From Acidobacteriota bacterium (GTDB lineage: Bacteria > Acidobacteriota > Holophagae > Holophagales > Holophagaceae): 64,000 nucleotides of DNA. The notes under the pieces are model-generated. The model made no database searches. It saw only the letters and a program-made list of their open reading frames with translations, and was not told the DNA's origin. Made by a program: the position numbers and the translations under genes. How positions within the stretch are numbered: position 1 is the stretch's first letter; each line of letters opens with the position of its first letter. Below are positions 1 to 8,242 of the stretch, piece by piece. Where the stretch lies: the NCBI GenBank assembly GCA_016192145.1, contig JACPUT010000006.1:372001-436000 (forward strand). Direction: 5' to 3'.

Positions 1-26
1 AGCAGGATCGTGAGGGGGGAGGCCAT
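1..26 (-). CDS. possible N-terminus of a gene running off the left edge
   Basis: An ATG on the minus strand at 24-26 opens a frame reading MASPLTIL before the window ends. It lies downstream of, and on the same strand as, the sensor kinase at 182-3289, so the start of a partner response regulator is conceivable. Only eight codons are visible, no clear ribosome binding site precedes the ATG, and nothing identifies the product. Confidence 0.25.
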
Positions 27-45
27 GGGGACAGGATAGCGGGGT

Positions 46-181
46 GGAGGTTGAAGACTGGAGGCTGGAGACTGGAGACCGGAGGCAAAGCGGATTCCGA
101 CCCACCAGGGCTGTATCCATCCATGAACCGGAGGCTGCTTGCCCTCCAGCCTCCAGTCGCCAGCCTCCGGTCTCCAGCCTC
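46..181. repeat. intergenic palindrome with GGAG/CTGGAG-type arms
   Basis: The left arm (about 46-86) is built of CTGGAG-like units and the right arm (about 142-181) is its approximate reverse complement, with a loop of about 55 bases containing GATTCCGACCCA. The right arm ends directly at the stop codon of the sensor kinase. The same architecture, with different arm sequence but a shared CGACCCA loop core, recurs at 18317-18452 and 29751-29868. It may be a hairpin or terminator at the 3' end of the kinase transcript, or a dispersed repeat; there is no T-tract typical of an intrinsic terminator. Confidence 0.6.
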
Positions 182-3100
182 CTAAAGATCCTCGGCGGGA
201 AGCGGCAGCACGATGGTGAAGGCGCTCCCCTTGCCCAATTCGCTCTCCACCTCGAGGCGGCCGCCCTGGGCCTCCAGGAGGGATCGGACGATGGACAGGC
301 CCAAGCCCCACCCTTGGGCGGAGTCGAGGGTGGAGGCCTGCTGGAAGGGCTGGAGGATGGCCTCGACGGATTCCGGAGGGATGCCCCGGCCCGTATCCCA
401 GACCGTGAGCCGCCATTCCCTGCGGGCGGGATCCAACCTGCTGCGTACGCCCACCCGGCCGCCGGGCGGGGTGAATTTGAGGCTGTTCTCGAAGAGGTTG
501 AAGAGGGCCTGCTGGAGGGCGCCGGGATCCACCCTGAGGGCTTGGAACGCGCTGACCTCGCTGGGCTCGAACACGAGGTCGAGATCCCGGGCCTCCGCCT
601 TGATGCGGAGCACGCCCTCGAGGCCGCCGAGGAGTTCCCGGGGCGTCGTGTGCTCCAGTTGGAGCGACTCGAGCATGGCCTCGCTGCGCCGCTGGTTGAG
701 GAGGCCCCTCAGCAAGCCCTCGATGCGGCGGCTCTCGTGGTCCAGGACGCCCAGGGGGGATTGGAGATCGGTACCTTCGGGCAGGCCGTCCCTCACCCGA
801 TCCGCGGCGAGCATGATGCTGGTGAGCGGCGAGCGGAGGTCGTGGGCCAGGGTATCCAGGAGACGCATGCGGCTTTCCAGCGTGCGCCGGATCTGGTCAT
901 GGGCCTGCTCCAGGGCCCGGTTCTGGCGGGCGATGGCGAGGGTGCGATCCTCCACGGCCGCTTCGAGGGCATGGGCCTCGCGGGCGAGGGCGTTGTAGCG
1001 GAGGACGAAGAAGCCCACGAGGATGCCGAGCAGGGCCAATCCGAGCAGGGCCCGGGCCGCCCACCGTTGGTGCCAGGCGGGCGTGATGCGCAGCCGGATG
1101 GGGGCCGCATCCACCCACTTGAGGCCATCGAGGGAGGCGCGCGCCTGGAGCTGGTAGCTGCCGGGCGAGATGCCCCGGAATTGGAGATGGCCGTCGCCGG
1201 GGAGTTCCTGGTACTCGGATTCGAGGCCGAGCAGCCGGGCCTGGATCCTGGGTCGCAGGGAGAGCGCGCCGTGGGGGACATCCAGGGCCACTTCGACGAA
1301 GGTGGCGCCTGGGGGGATCACGATGGCCCCCGGGCCTGTGGCATGCCCCTCGGGCCAGGTCGCCTCCACGAGCTCCGGCGGGGGAAGGACTTCCACGGGC
1401 AGGGGGGAATTCAGATCGAGGACGCTCACCCCGCTCACCATGCCGATCCAGAGCCGGTTGCGCCGGTCCAGGAAGGCCGAAGCCGTGTTGGTTTCGTTGG
1501 AGAGCAGGCCCACGGCCTCCGTGAGGTTGATTCGCCGCCCCTCCTTCAGGATGGTGACGCCGCGCCCATGGCCGATGGCGACGCCATGTTCGCGGAGGTC
1601 CCTGATGAAGCTGATGGCGTCGTCCGGGAGGCCCTCCCGGAAGCCGGCGGATTTCCAGATTCCGCCTTCGAAGACCCACAGGCCCCGGGAGGCGCCCACC
1701 CACAGGCGCCCGCGGGAGTCCTCGGCCAGGGCGCTGATGACCTGGCCGGTGAGGGGGCTTTCCGTGTGGAGGGGGATGAACTGGCCATGCTCGAAGCGGG
1801 CCAGGCCCCTGGAGAGGCCGACCAGGAGTTGGCCCTGGTGGGATAGGAGGGCCCCGATGGGATTGGAGCCCAGGTGGGTCGGCACCCGGTGGTGGCTCAG
1901 GACCCTGCCCTGGGAATCCATCTCGAAGAGGCCCCGATCCGAGCCTCCGAAGAGGTTTCCGCCATGCCAGGTCAGGGCGGTGATCCCGGACCGGCGCAGC
2001 GCGGGGCTGCTCTCGAGGGTCTTCACCCGCCCGCGGCTCCACCGGGCCAGGCCCACGTCGGTGCCGATGAAGGCCCCACCGGCGTTATCCGTGACGAGGG
2101 ACCAGGTGGAGGTGGCGGGCAGCCCCTCCCGGCGGCTCCAATGGCCCACCACGTGGTCTTCCCGCACTTCGTAAAGGCCCTGGCTGCCCGTCAGCAGGAG
2201 GTGATCCGGCCCCAACTCCAGGATCGACATGATGGCGCCGAGAGCGGTCCCGAATTTCCGCAGGTCCAAGTTCAGCACCCCCAGGTTGGGGCGGGAGAGG
2301 GCCACGAGCCCGCTGCCATCCGTCCCCACCCAGATCACGCCGCGGGGATCCTCGAGGGCCACGTTCACCTTGTCCAGGGGGAGGCTCTTTCCGGTGGCGT
2401 GCAAGCGCCCCGTGGAGCCGGGCCCCTCGACCCACAGGCCATCGTCGCCAAGGGAGAGGAGCCGTTCGCCCGAGCTGCGGAACTCGAGGTTGGTGAAGCG
2501 CGCCCCCGGGGGCAGCGGGGGCAGGGGATCCTCCACCCAGCGGCCCCGCTCCCACCGGTGGATCGCATTCGAGAAGAGGGCATGGACGCGGCCCCGGGCA
2601 TCCCTGCGCAGGAAAAGGATGTCCTCCACCCGGCGGTCCTTGGGGAGGGGGCGGGTTTCCAGCTTCTGCCCATCCCAGACGGCGAGGGTGGTGCGGCCCA
2701 TGAGCCAGAGCCGATCATGCCCCTCCAGGGTGAGGGAGTAGATGGGTTGGTCCTCCATGGGCGCGGGAAGGGGAACGCGCGCGAGGGTGCCCGCCTTCAC
2801 GATCCACAGGCCCTTCACGGAACCGACGGCCACCCCGCCCCCGGGAGCGGGTCCCAGTTCGTAGCAGCCGATGGGCCCCAGGCCCTCCTGGGTGGGGAAG
2901 TTGCTCACCCGGTTGCCCCGGATGGCGCTGAGCCCCTCATCCCGGCTGGCGATGATCATGGTGCCATCGGAATCCTCCCAGATGGAGGAGACCTGGCGGG
3001 CCATGAGGCCCTGGCCGGCCCCGAAGGCCTGGAAGCCATTGGCGCCCAGTCGCGCCACGCCGCCGGCGTTGGTCCCCACCCAGAGGAAACCCCGATGATC

Positions 3101-3289
3101 CAGGTGGAGGGCCGAGACCTGGCTCTGGGGCAGCCCCTCCCTGAGGTTGAGTTGGTGGAAGGCCGGCGAGATCTGGGCCCGGGCCGGAAGGGAGAGCCCC
3201 AGCAGGAACAGGATTCCCAGCATCCAAACGAGGACCCCGCCTCGAACCGGGTAGGGACGCGCGATGGGCTGGATGGCAGGAGACGTCAT
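182..3289 (-). CDS. two-component sensor histidine kinase with beta-propeller sensor and Y_Y_Y domain
   Basis: A 1035-residue membrane-bound sensor kinase. Residues 1-38 form a signal peptide ending LPARAQ. Next come repeated propeller blades with motifs such as WVGTNAGGVARL, IWVGTDGSGLVAL and LWVGASRGLWVF, typical of two-component regulator propellers (Reg_prop), then a Y_Y_Y-like Ig domain (about 640-735) and one membrane span near 742-762. A short coiled coil leads to a HisKA dimerisation helix with the phospho-acceptor motif LAHDLRSPLTS (His about 814). The ATPase domain has NLFENSLKFTPPGG (N box), DTGRGIP (G1) and GWGLGLSIV (G2). There is no receiver domain, so it is a classic rather than hybrid kinase of this family. 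The ligand is unknown; relatives often sense sugars or extracellular signals. A partner regulator may begin at the left window edge. It is divergent from tatD, with 59 bp between the starts. Confidence 0.93.
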   Translation of the reverse strand: MTSPAIQPIARPYPVRGGVLVWMLGILFLLGLSLPARAQISPAFHQLNLREGLPQSQVSALHLDHRGFLWVGTNAGGVARLGANGFQAFGAGQGLMARQVSSIWEDSDGTMIIASRDEGLSAIRGNRVSNFPTQEGLGPIGCYELGPAPGGGVAVGSVKGLWIVKAGTLARVPLPAPMEDQPIYSLTLEGHDRLWLMGRTTLAVWDGQKLETRPLPKDRRVEDILFLRRDARGRVHALFSNAIHRWERGRWVEDPLPPLPPGARFTNLEFRSSGERLLSLGDDGLWVEGPGSTGRLHATGKSLPLDKVNVALEDPRGVIWVGTDGSGLVALSRPNLGVLNLDLRKFGTALGAIMSILELGPDHLLLTGSQGLYEVREDHVVGHWSRREGLPATSTWSLVTDNAGGAFIGTDVGLARWSRGRVKTLESSPALRRSGITALTWHGGNLFGGSDRGLFEMDSQGRVLSHHRVPTHLGSNPIGALLSHQGQLLVGLSRGLARFEHGQFIPLHTESPLTGQVISALAEDSRGRLWVGASRGLWVFEGGIWKSAGFREGLPDDAISFIRDLREHGVAIGHGRGVTILKEGRRINLTEAVGLLSNETNTASAFLDRRNRLWIGMVSGVSVLDLNSPLPVEVLPPPELVEATWPEGHATGPGAIVIPPGATFVEVALDVPHGALSLRPRIQARLLGLESEYQELPGDGHLQFRGISPGSYQLQARASLDGLKWVDAAPIRLRITPAWHQRWAARALLGLALLGILVGFFVLRYNALAREAHALEAAVEDRTLAIARQNRALEQAHDQIRRTLESRMRLLDTLAHDLRSPLTSIMLAADRVRDGLPEGTDLQSPLGVLDHESRRIEGLLRGLLNQRRSEAMLESLQLEHTTPRELLGGLEGVLRIKAEARDLDLVFEPSEVSAFQALRVDPGALQQALFNLFENSLKFTPPGGRVGVRSRLDPARREWRLTVWDTGRGIPPESVEAILQPFQQASTLDSAQGWGLGLSIVRSLLEAQGGRLEVESELGKGSAFTIVLPLPAEDL

Positions 3290-3348
3290 CGGACTGAAGG
3301 TTTCATCGGAGCTCAGGGCCTGGCCTGTAATCTGGGAGGAGGGGAACC

Positions 3349-4116
3349 ATGCTCGTCGACGCCCACTGCCACCTCACGGGTTCCTACGCGGAAGGCGTGG
3401 AGGCCGAAGGGCTGCTCGCCCGGGCCCGGGCGGAGGGCGTGGAGGGCTTCATCGCCGTGGGCACGGATCTGGACGATAGCCGGGCCGTGCTCGCCCTCAC
3501 CCGCGCGATGCCCGGGGTGCAGGCCTCCCTGGGGGTGCATCCCCACGAGGCCCGCGCCTGGTCTTCCGAGGTGGAGACGGAGCTGGAAGGGCTCGTGGCG
3601 GACCCCAGCGTGCGCTTCGTGGGGGAGACCGGGCTGGACTTCCACTACGATCTCAGCCCCCGGGCCGAGCAGGAGGCGGCCTTCCGGGCCCAGATCCGGA
3701 TGGCCCGGCGCGCGGGCAAACCCCTGATGATCCACACGCGCGCCGCCCCGGCGGAGACCCTGCGGGTGCTGCGGGAGGAGGGCGCCTCCGCGGGCATCAT
3801 CCACTGCTTCAGCGAGGACATGGACTTCGCCCGGGGGGCCCTGGACCTGGGCTTCCACCTCAGCTTCTCGGGCATCCTCACCTTCAAGAAGGCCGAGGCC
3901 ATCCGGGAGGTGGCGGCCTGGGCCCCCCTGGACCGCATCCTCGTGGAGACGGATGCCCCCTTCCTCGCGCCCGTGCCCTACCGGGGCCGGCCCAACGAGC
4001 CCGGCTTCGTGCGCTTCACCGCCCAGGCCCTGGCGGAGCTGAGGGGGATGGATCCCCGCCGGCTGGCGGAAGCCACCACCACGAACCTGGAGGCGCTGTG
4101 CGGCTGGGCTCCCTGA
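3349..4116 (+). CDS. tatD: TatD family metal-dependent hydrolase (DNase)
   Basis: A 255-residue TIM-barrel metallohydrolase of the amidohydrolase superfamily. The metal ligands are visible in order: DAHCHL at residues 4-9, GETGLDFHYD (Glu), MIHTRAAP (His), IIHCFSED (His) and VETDAPFLAP (Asp). TatD proteins are divalent-metal 3'-5' exonucleases/DNases linked to DNA repair and RNA quality control; the length matches the family (about 255-265). The ATG is preceded by GGGAGGAGGGGAACC, a strong ribosome binding site. A TAATCT hexamer about 20 nt upstream could be a -10 element. The 3' end overlaps the next gene by 19 bp, suggesting co-transcription. Confidence 0.95.
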   Translation: MLVDAHCHLTGSYAEGVEAEGLLARARAEGVEGFIAVGTDLDDSRAVLALTRAMPGVQASLGVHPHEARAWSSEVETELEGLVADPSVRFVGETGLDFHYDLSPRAEQEAAFRAQIRMARRAGKPLMIHTRAAPAETLRVLREEGASAGIIHCFSEDMDFARGALDLGFHLSFSGILTFKKAEAIREVAAWAPLDRILVETDAPFLAPVPYRGRPNEPGFVRFTAQALAELRGMDPRRLAEATTTNLEALCGWAP

Positions 4117-4757
4117 TCCTATGCGCCTCGGCCCTCCTGGGCGGGGCCCCGGAGGCCCCGCAAGGGGGCCAGAACCGCCGCGCCCTGCCCTGGGAGCGGG
4201 TGGCCCGCCTCCCCTGGCAGCCCCTGGACCGGGTTCCGAACCTGGACCTGCCGCCCCTCACGCCCTCCTCCGGCCCCATCCGAGTGAGGCTGCAGGCGGA
4301 TGGCACGCTCTGGGTCCTGGAGGCCAAGGGGCTGCGGCGCCTCCTCACCGGCCTGCCGGGCCGGCCCGTTCGGGTGTGGCGGGATGGCGGGATTCTCCTG
4401 CCCTCGCCCACCGGGGAGTGGACCTTTCCCGAGGATTCGCCCCTCACCCTGGGGTTGGGGGGCCTGGCCTGGGAGGCGGAGGACCTTCGCCCGAGCCTCC
4501 GGGGGCTCCTCTGGATCCTGGAGGATGGAGAAAGCCACCTCACGGTGCTGCATCCCGCCACAGGGAGGCTCGCCTACCTGCCCCTGCCCCCGGGGGAAAT
4601 CCACGAGCTGACCTTTGGTCGGGATCGCCTCCAGGTGGCGACGGGGGGCCGTCCGCCCGCCTGGAGCCTGCCCTGGGTGGCCCTGCTGCCCACGTTCATC
4701 CACCTGGGCTCCCGGGAGAAGGACCCGCCCCGGGGGGGAGCGCTGACCCCCTTTTAG
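4098..4757 (+). CDS. secreted hypothetical protein
   Basis: A 219-residue protein I do not recognise. It starts with GTG inside the end of tatD (19-bp overlap, different frame) and has a short hydrophobic N-terminus (LGSLILCASALLGG) that looks like a signal peptide. The rest is rich in Leu, Pro and Trp with beta-type stretches such as IRVRLQADGTLWVLE and LTVLHPATGRLAYLPL, reminiscent of propeller or lipoprotein-like folds, but no family is assignable. The overlap with tatD and the reading direction argue that it is real. A competing ATG frame beginning at 4121 encodes only low-complexity Gly/Pro/Arg and is rejected. Confidence 0.7.
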   Translation: MRLGSLILCASALLGGAPEAPQGGQNRRALPWERVARLPWQPLDRVPNLDLPPLTPSSGPIRVRLQADGTLWVLEAKGLRRLLTGLPGRPVRVWRDGGILLPSPTGEWTFPEDSPLTLGLGGLAWEAEDLRPSLRGLLWILEDGESHLTVLHPATGRLAYLPLPPGEIHELTFGRDRLQVATGGRPPAWSLPWVALLPTFIHLGSREKDPPRGGALTPF

Positions 4758-4847
4758 GGTTGGCACGGCCATGGCTTGAAGACGGGAACGGAATCATCTT
4801 CAAGGGAGCCTTCCCACCATCGGAGGCACCCTCCCAGGGAGGAACCC

Positions 4848-6845
4848 ATGCGCGACCACTTTCGAATCCCCGCCCTCATCGCCCTCACGCTGCCCGGAGT
4901 CATCGGCTCCATGCCCCTCTCCGCCCAGGATCGGGAGGAACCCCAGGACACCGAGGATTACCAGGGCGAGGCCCCCGAGCGTTACGCCCGGGTGCGGGCG
5001 CTGGAGGGCGACGTCCGCATCCGCAAGGGGGAGCTGGATGAGGAATTGAGCCGCGGCACGCCCATCGGCGAGGGCGACGTGGTGGAGAGCAAGGGGCGGG
5101 GCGTGGTGCAGCTCCTGGATGGCACCCGCGTCGCCTTCGCCGGCGCCACCCGCTTCACCGTGGCGGCCCTCTTCAAGGACGCCAAGGGCGAGCGGCAGGT
5201 GCTGCTCCGCCTGGATTACGGCCGCCTTCGGGTCACCCTCGGCGGGGAGAGCGAGGCCAAGTTCCGCATCGACACGCCCAGCGGCCAGGTGACCTGCTTC
5301 GACAAGGGCACCTTCTCCGTGGAAGCGGAGCGCGACCACACCCTGCGGGTGAAGGTCCACGCCGGTCGCGTGACGGTGCGCAACGAGCGCGACGAGGCCC
5401 GCATCGGCGGAGGCGAACGGCTCACCGTCTACGGTTCCCAGGATCGCCTGGATCGGGTGCGCGATTTCAACACCTACGAGGAGGACGAGTTCGACCGGTG
5501 GTCGGATCGCACGGGCATCGCCCGCCGCGGTCGCAGCTGGGATCGCGTGCCCGCGGAGCTGCGGCACTACTCCGATGAGCTGGACGAGAACGGCGAGTGG
5601 GTGAACAGCCCCGAGTATGGCTGGGTGTGGCGCCCCGCCGTGACCGACCAGGAGTGGCGCCCTTACTGGCGCGGCCGCTGGGCGGCCTACCCGGGCGGCA
5701 TGACCTGGGTGAGCGATGAGCCCTGGGGCTACATGACCTACCACCACGGCCGCTGGTCCTGGGGCGTGGGCCTCGGCTGGTACTGGATCCCCGGCGTCAA
5801 CTACAGCCCCGCCTGGGTGGCCTGGCGCTATTACGACGGGAACTGTGGCTGGGCCCCCCTGAACTACTACAACGCCCCTTGCGATTGGGGCTACGGCGCC
5901 TGGCATGGCTACGGGGCCTGGAACGTGGTGAGCGTCCATTACATCGGCGTCTACAACGTGGGGCGCCACTGCTACCGCGACCGGCAGTACATCTCCGCCT
6001 TCCACCCCCGGGGCACCTCGACCTGGGCCGGGGGCCGCTCCACGGCGCCCGCCTGGACCCGATCCCCCCTCATGGCCCGGCCCGCGGAGATCCGCACTTC
6101 CGCCACCTTCCAGCGCGTCTTCCAGCGCGACGAGAGCCGGGCCCGCCTGGCGGCCTATGACCAGCACGCCCGGACGACCACGGGGCGCAGCATCATCCGC
6201 CGCGATCCCTCCCCCGCGAATCCCGCCGGCAACGGCGGCGTGGTGCCCCCCGGCCGCACCCGCACCCCCGAGGGCCGCGTGCCCTTCGAGGACCGCACCC
6301 AGCATCAGAATGTGGACCGCACCCGCGGCTGGCTGAAGCCCACCGACCGCGGCATCGAGCGGCCCGCCGATCGGACCCCCGATCGCGGCCGGGAAACCGC
6401 CCCGGGCCGCGACACCAACCCCCGGGTGGAGCGCCCCGTGGATCGGCCCCGGGATACCAATCCCCGCATGGAGCGGCCCGTGGATCGCCCCCGGGAGACG
6501 GGCCCTGATCGGGAGCCCAACCCCCGCATGGAACGCCCCGTGGATCGGCCCCGGGATACCAACCCCCGCCTCGACCGACCCGTGGATCGCCCCGTAGACC
6601 GCCCGCGGGACACCAACCCCCACATGGAGCGCCCTGTGGATCGGCCCCGGGAATCGGATCGGGACACCACCCGGGAACGCCGCCCTGAGCCCCCTCGGGA
6701 GCGCATGGAGGACCGCCCCCGCCGCGAGGAGAGCCGGCCCGCCCCCCGCGAGGATCGCCCCGCGCCCCGACAGGAGAGCCGTCCCGCTCCCGCCCCCTCC
6801 CCCCGTCCGGATCCTCCCCGGCGGGAAGGCCGCGGCCGCAACTGA
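4848..6845 (+). CDS. FecR-domain envelope protein with W/Y/G-rich (DUF6600-like) region and RPD-repeat tail
   Basis: A 665-residue exported protein. The ATG at 4848 follows AGGGAGGAACCC and begins a signal peptide (IPALIALTLPGVIGSMPLSAQ), so I prefer it to the in-frame ATG at 4776. Residues about 50-190 match a FecR-type domain (VVESKGRGVVQLLDGTRVAF, FRIDTPSGQVTC). Residues about 230-380 are very rich in Trp, Tyr and Gly (VWRPAVTDQEWRPYWRGRW, PAWVAWRYYDGNCGWAPL), the pattern of the DUF6600 family. The tail (about 500-665) is low complexity, with a repeated unit close to ERPVDRPRDTNPRM followed by charged Arg/Asp/Glu/Pro sequence. FecR domains usually sense or bind in the periplasm; the specific role here is unknown. 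A rho-independent terminator follows the stop codon. Confidence 0.85.
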   Translation: MRDHFRIPALIALTLPGVIGSMPLSAQDREEPQDTEDYQGEAPERYARVRALEGDVRIRKGELDEELSRGTPIGEGDVVESKGRGVVQLLDGTRVAFAGATRFTVAALFKDAKGERQVLLRLDYGRLRVTLGGESEAKFRIDTPSGQVTCFDKGTFSVEAERDHTLRVKVHAGRVTVRNERDEARIGGGERLTVYGSQDRLDRVRDFNTYEEDEFDRWSDRTGIARRGRSWDRVPAELRHYSDELDENGEWVNSPEYGWVWRPAVTDQEWRPYWRGRWAAYPGGMTWVSDEPWGYMTYHHGRWSWGVGLGWYWIPGVNYSPAWVAWRYYDGNCGWAPLNYYNAPCDWGYGAWHGYGAWNVVSVHYIGVYNVGRHCYRDRQYISAFHPRGTSTWAGGRSTAPAWTRSPLMARPAEIRTSATFQRVFQRDESRARLAAYDQHARTTTGRSIIRRDPSPANPAGNGGVVPPGRTRTPEGRVPFEDRTQHQNVDRTRGWLKPTDRGIERPADRTPDRGRETAPGRDTNPRVERPVDRPRDTNPRMERPVDRPRETGPDREPNPRMERPVDRPRDTNPRLDRPVDRPVDRPRDTNPHMERPVDRPRESDRDTTRERRPEPPRERMEDRPRREESRPAPREDRPAPRQESRPAPAPSPRPDPPRREGRGRN

Positions 6846-6863
6846 ACCGCCTTCGTCCGACCC

Positions 6864-6894
6864 AGGGCCCGGTTTTCACCGGGCCCTCTGTTTT
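6864..6894 (+). terminator. rho-independent terminator after the FecR gene
   Basis: AGGGCCCGG (6864-6872) and CCGGGCCCT (6879-6887) form a perfect 9-bp stem around a TTTTCA loop, followed by CTGTTTTA. It lies 18 bases after the FecR-protein stop and just before the ubiE ribosome binding site. Confidence 0.85.
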
Positions 6895-6904
6895 ACTTAG
6901 GGTT

Positions 6905-6909
6905 GGAGG
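6905..6909 (+). promoter_or_regulatory. ribosome binding site that sets the ubiE start
   Basis: GGAGG at 6905-6909 lies 5 bases before the GTG at 6915, an ideal spacing. The alternative in-frame TTG at 6903 would overlap this site, so GTG at 6915 is the better start. Confidence 0.75.
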
Positions 6910-6914
6910 TTGCC

Positions 6915-7607
6915 GTGCCCGAGGGTAAACAGGTCCAGCAGATGTTCACCGGCATCGCCGCCCGGTACGACCTGCTCAACCACGTGCTCTCCGGGGGCAT
7001 CGACTTCTACTGGTGGGCCCGCATGGCCCGCCTCAGCGGGGCCGCCCCGGGCAAGCGCATGCTGGACGTGGCCGCCGGCACGGGCGATTCCTCCGTGGCC
7101 CTGGCCAAGCGGGGCGCCGAGGTGGTGAGCACCGACTTCACCCACGCCATGTTGGCCCTGGGGCCCTCCAAGTTTCAGAAGAAGGGGCTCGGCGGCCTCA
7201 TCTGGGCCAGCTCCGATGCCGACGCCCAGAAGCTGCCCTTCAAGGACGCCACCTTCGACGGCATCACCATCTGCTACGGCATCCGCAACGTGGAAGTGCG
7301 CGCCCGGGCCTACGCCGAATTCCTGCGCGTGCTGAAGCCCGGCGGCCAGCTCACCATCCTGGAGTTCAGCACCCCCGTGCTGCCGGGGCTGCGGGGCCTC
7401 TACACCTGGTACAGCCTCAAGGTGCTCCCCCGCATCGGTGGCTGGCTCAGCGGCGACCGCAGCGCCTACGAGTACCTGCCCGAGAGCATCCGCACCTTCC
7501 CCACGCAGAGGGCCCTCGCCGCCGAGCTGGAAACCGCGGGCTTCCGGGGTGTGGCCTGGAAGAACCTCACGGGCGGCATCGTGGCCCTGCACACGGGCCG
7601 GAAGTAG
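6915..7607 (+). CDS. ubiE: demethylmenaquinone/ubiquinone methyltransferase UbiE/MenG
   Basis: A 230-residue class I SAM-dependent methyltransferase for the C-methylation step of menaquinone (and ubiquinone) synthesis. Diagnostic UbiE/COQ5 features are visible: FTGIAARYDLLNHVLSGG near the N-terminus, motif I DVAAGTGDSS, ICYGIRNV in the middle, and LKPGGQLTILEFSTP. Length matches the family (about 230-250). The organism probably uses menaquinone, judging from the respiratory genes nearby, so MenG activity is more likely than ubiquinone synthesis. The gene stands alone behind a terminator. Confidence 0.95.
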   Translation: MPEGKQVQQMFTGIAARYDLLNHVLSGGIDFYWWARMARLSGAAPGKRMLDVAAGTGDSSVALAKRGAEVVSTDFTHAMLALGPSKFQKKGLGGLIWASSDADAQKLPFKDATFDGITICYGIRNVEVRARAYAEFLRVLKPGGQLTILEFSTPVLPGLRGLYTWYSLKVLPRIGGWLSGDRSAYEYLPESIRTFPTQRALAAELETAGFRGVAWKNLTGGIVALHTGRK

Positions 7608-7670
7608 CTATTTCTTCCGGGTGGGCACCGGGGCCATTCCCCTTCCACCTGACAGGTTTTCGGGCCGGAA

Positions 7671-7706
7671 TTGGGGCTCGGAGGCCGGAGGTGCGATAGT
7701 TGAGGC
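7671..7706 (+). promoter_or_regulatory. putative promoter giving a leaderless or near-leaderless transcript
   Basis: TTGGGG (7671-7676), an 18-bp spacer and the extended -10 TGCGATAGT (GATAGT at 7695-7700) precede the ATG at 7707. The expected transcription start would fall about on the A of the ATG. The same 14 bases, GGTGCGATAGTTGA, occur at the same distance (3 nt) before the rsmI ATG at 48212. Confidence 0.45.
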
Positions 7707-7898
7707 ATGGCCAATCCCAAACTCCCCATTCCCACCGACCTGCTCAAGACCGTCTCCGCCGCCAAGCCCGCCGAGCACGAGGCCGGGCAGCCCGGGGCGA
7801 AGAACGTCTCCAAGGCCCCCGCCCCCAAGGTGAAGGCGAGCACCAAGCCCGTGAAGAGCACCATGACCCAGAGCCGCAGCACGAACCGCGGCAAATAA
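7707..7898 (+). CDS. small basic Ala/Lys/Pro-rich protein
   Basis: A 63-residue protein (MANPKLPIPTDLLKTVSAA...) with a Lys/Ser/Thr-rich C-terminus (KASTKPVKSTMTQSRST). It has no membrane segment, and I recognise no family. Support for expression comes from the promoter-like GGTGCGATAGTTGA ending 3 nt before the ATG, identical to the segment before rsmI. There is no Shine-Dalgarno sequence, in keeping with a leaderless start. It could be a nucleoid-associated or ribosome-associated basic protein, but this is speculation. Confidence 0.55.
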   Translation: MANPKLPIPTDLLKTVSAAKPAEHEAGQPGAKNVSKAPAPKVKASTKPVKSTMTQSRSTNRGK

Positions 7899-8242
7899 CT
7901 TTTCTGCGGCCAGGGCTGGCCGTTCAAGAAGAACGCGAAGGGCGCTGCGCGCCACGCGAATGCTCCTTCGAATAGTGCCCCCGGCCTGCGGCCCACGCCG
8001 CCTAGGCGGCGTGCTTTTCGAGCGGAACCCCGGGTGGCCTTCATGGGCCCCCGGGGTTCCGCTCGAAAAGGGGTGGCCGAACGATGGGGGCTACTCGGCC
8101 CCTTCGCCTCGCCAAGCAGTCCCCACCGAGGGATGAGCCCGGTTATTGATGCCCGCGAAGGAATGCTCGGGCGGCATCCCGAGCTTTTCATTCGCGCTCT
8201 TCGCGCTTTTCTTCGCGCTATTCGCGTTCCAGGCTCGTACTG
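7899..8242. repeat. intergenic palindrome cluster (degenerate CGCGAA repeat arms around two long hairpins)
   Basis: No gene is supported in these 344 bases. The outer parts carry GAACGCGAA and GCGAATGCTCCTTCG (about 7931-7970) and, inverted, CGAAGGAATGCTCGG and a run of TTCGCGCT units (about 8155-8228), resembling the CGCGAAT repeats at 9790-10268 and 37466-37536. Inside are CACGCCGCCTAGGCGGCGTG (7994-8013, a perfect 20-bp palindrome) and a 20-bp perfect stem (8015-8034 with 8050-8069, TTTTCGAGCGG... to ...CCGCTCGAAAA). A further stem GCTCGGG/CCCGAGC lies at about 8165-8184. The T-runs are on the wrong side for terminators on either strand. Confidence 0.65.

Noticed and set aside
44-3727. Long plus-strand open frames opposite the sensor kinase (44-1846 and 1874-3727)
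   Set aside because: They are antisense shadows produced by GC-rich codon use; the minus-strand frame has clear kinase, propeller and signal-peptide motifs, while these encode low-complexity Gly/Ala/Glu/Pro sequence.
4121-5041. 306-residue plus frame over the end of tatD and the secreted protein
   Set aside because: Gly/Pro/Arg low-complexity; the overlapping frame at 4098-4757 has a signal peptide and protein-like composition, and the FecR gene is in a third frame.
8015-8069. 20-bp stem-loop as a bidirectional terminator
   Set aside because: The T-run lies 5' and the A-run 3' of the stem on both strands, opposite to the order required for intrinsic termination.
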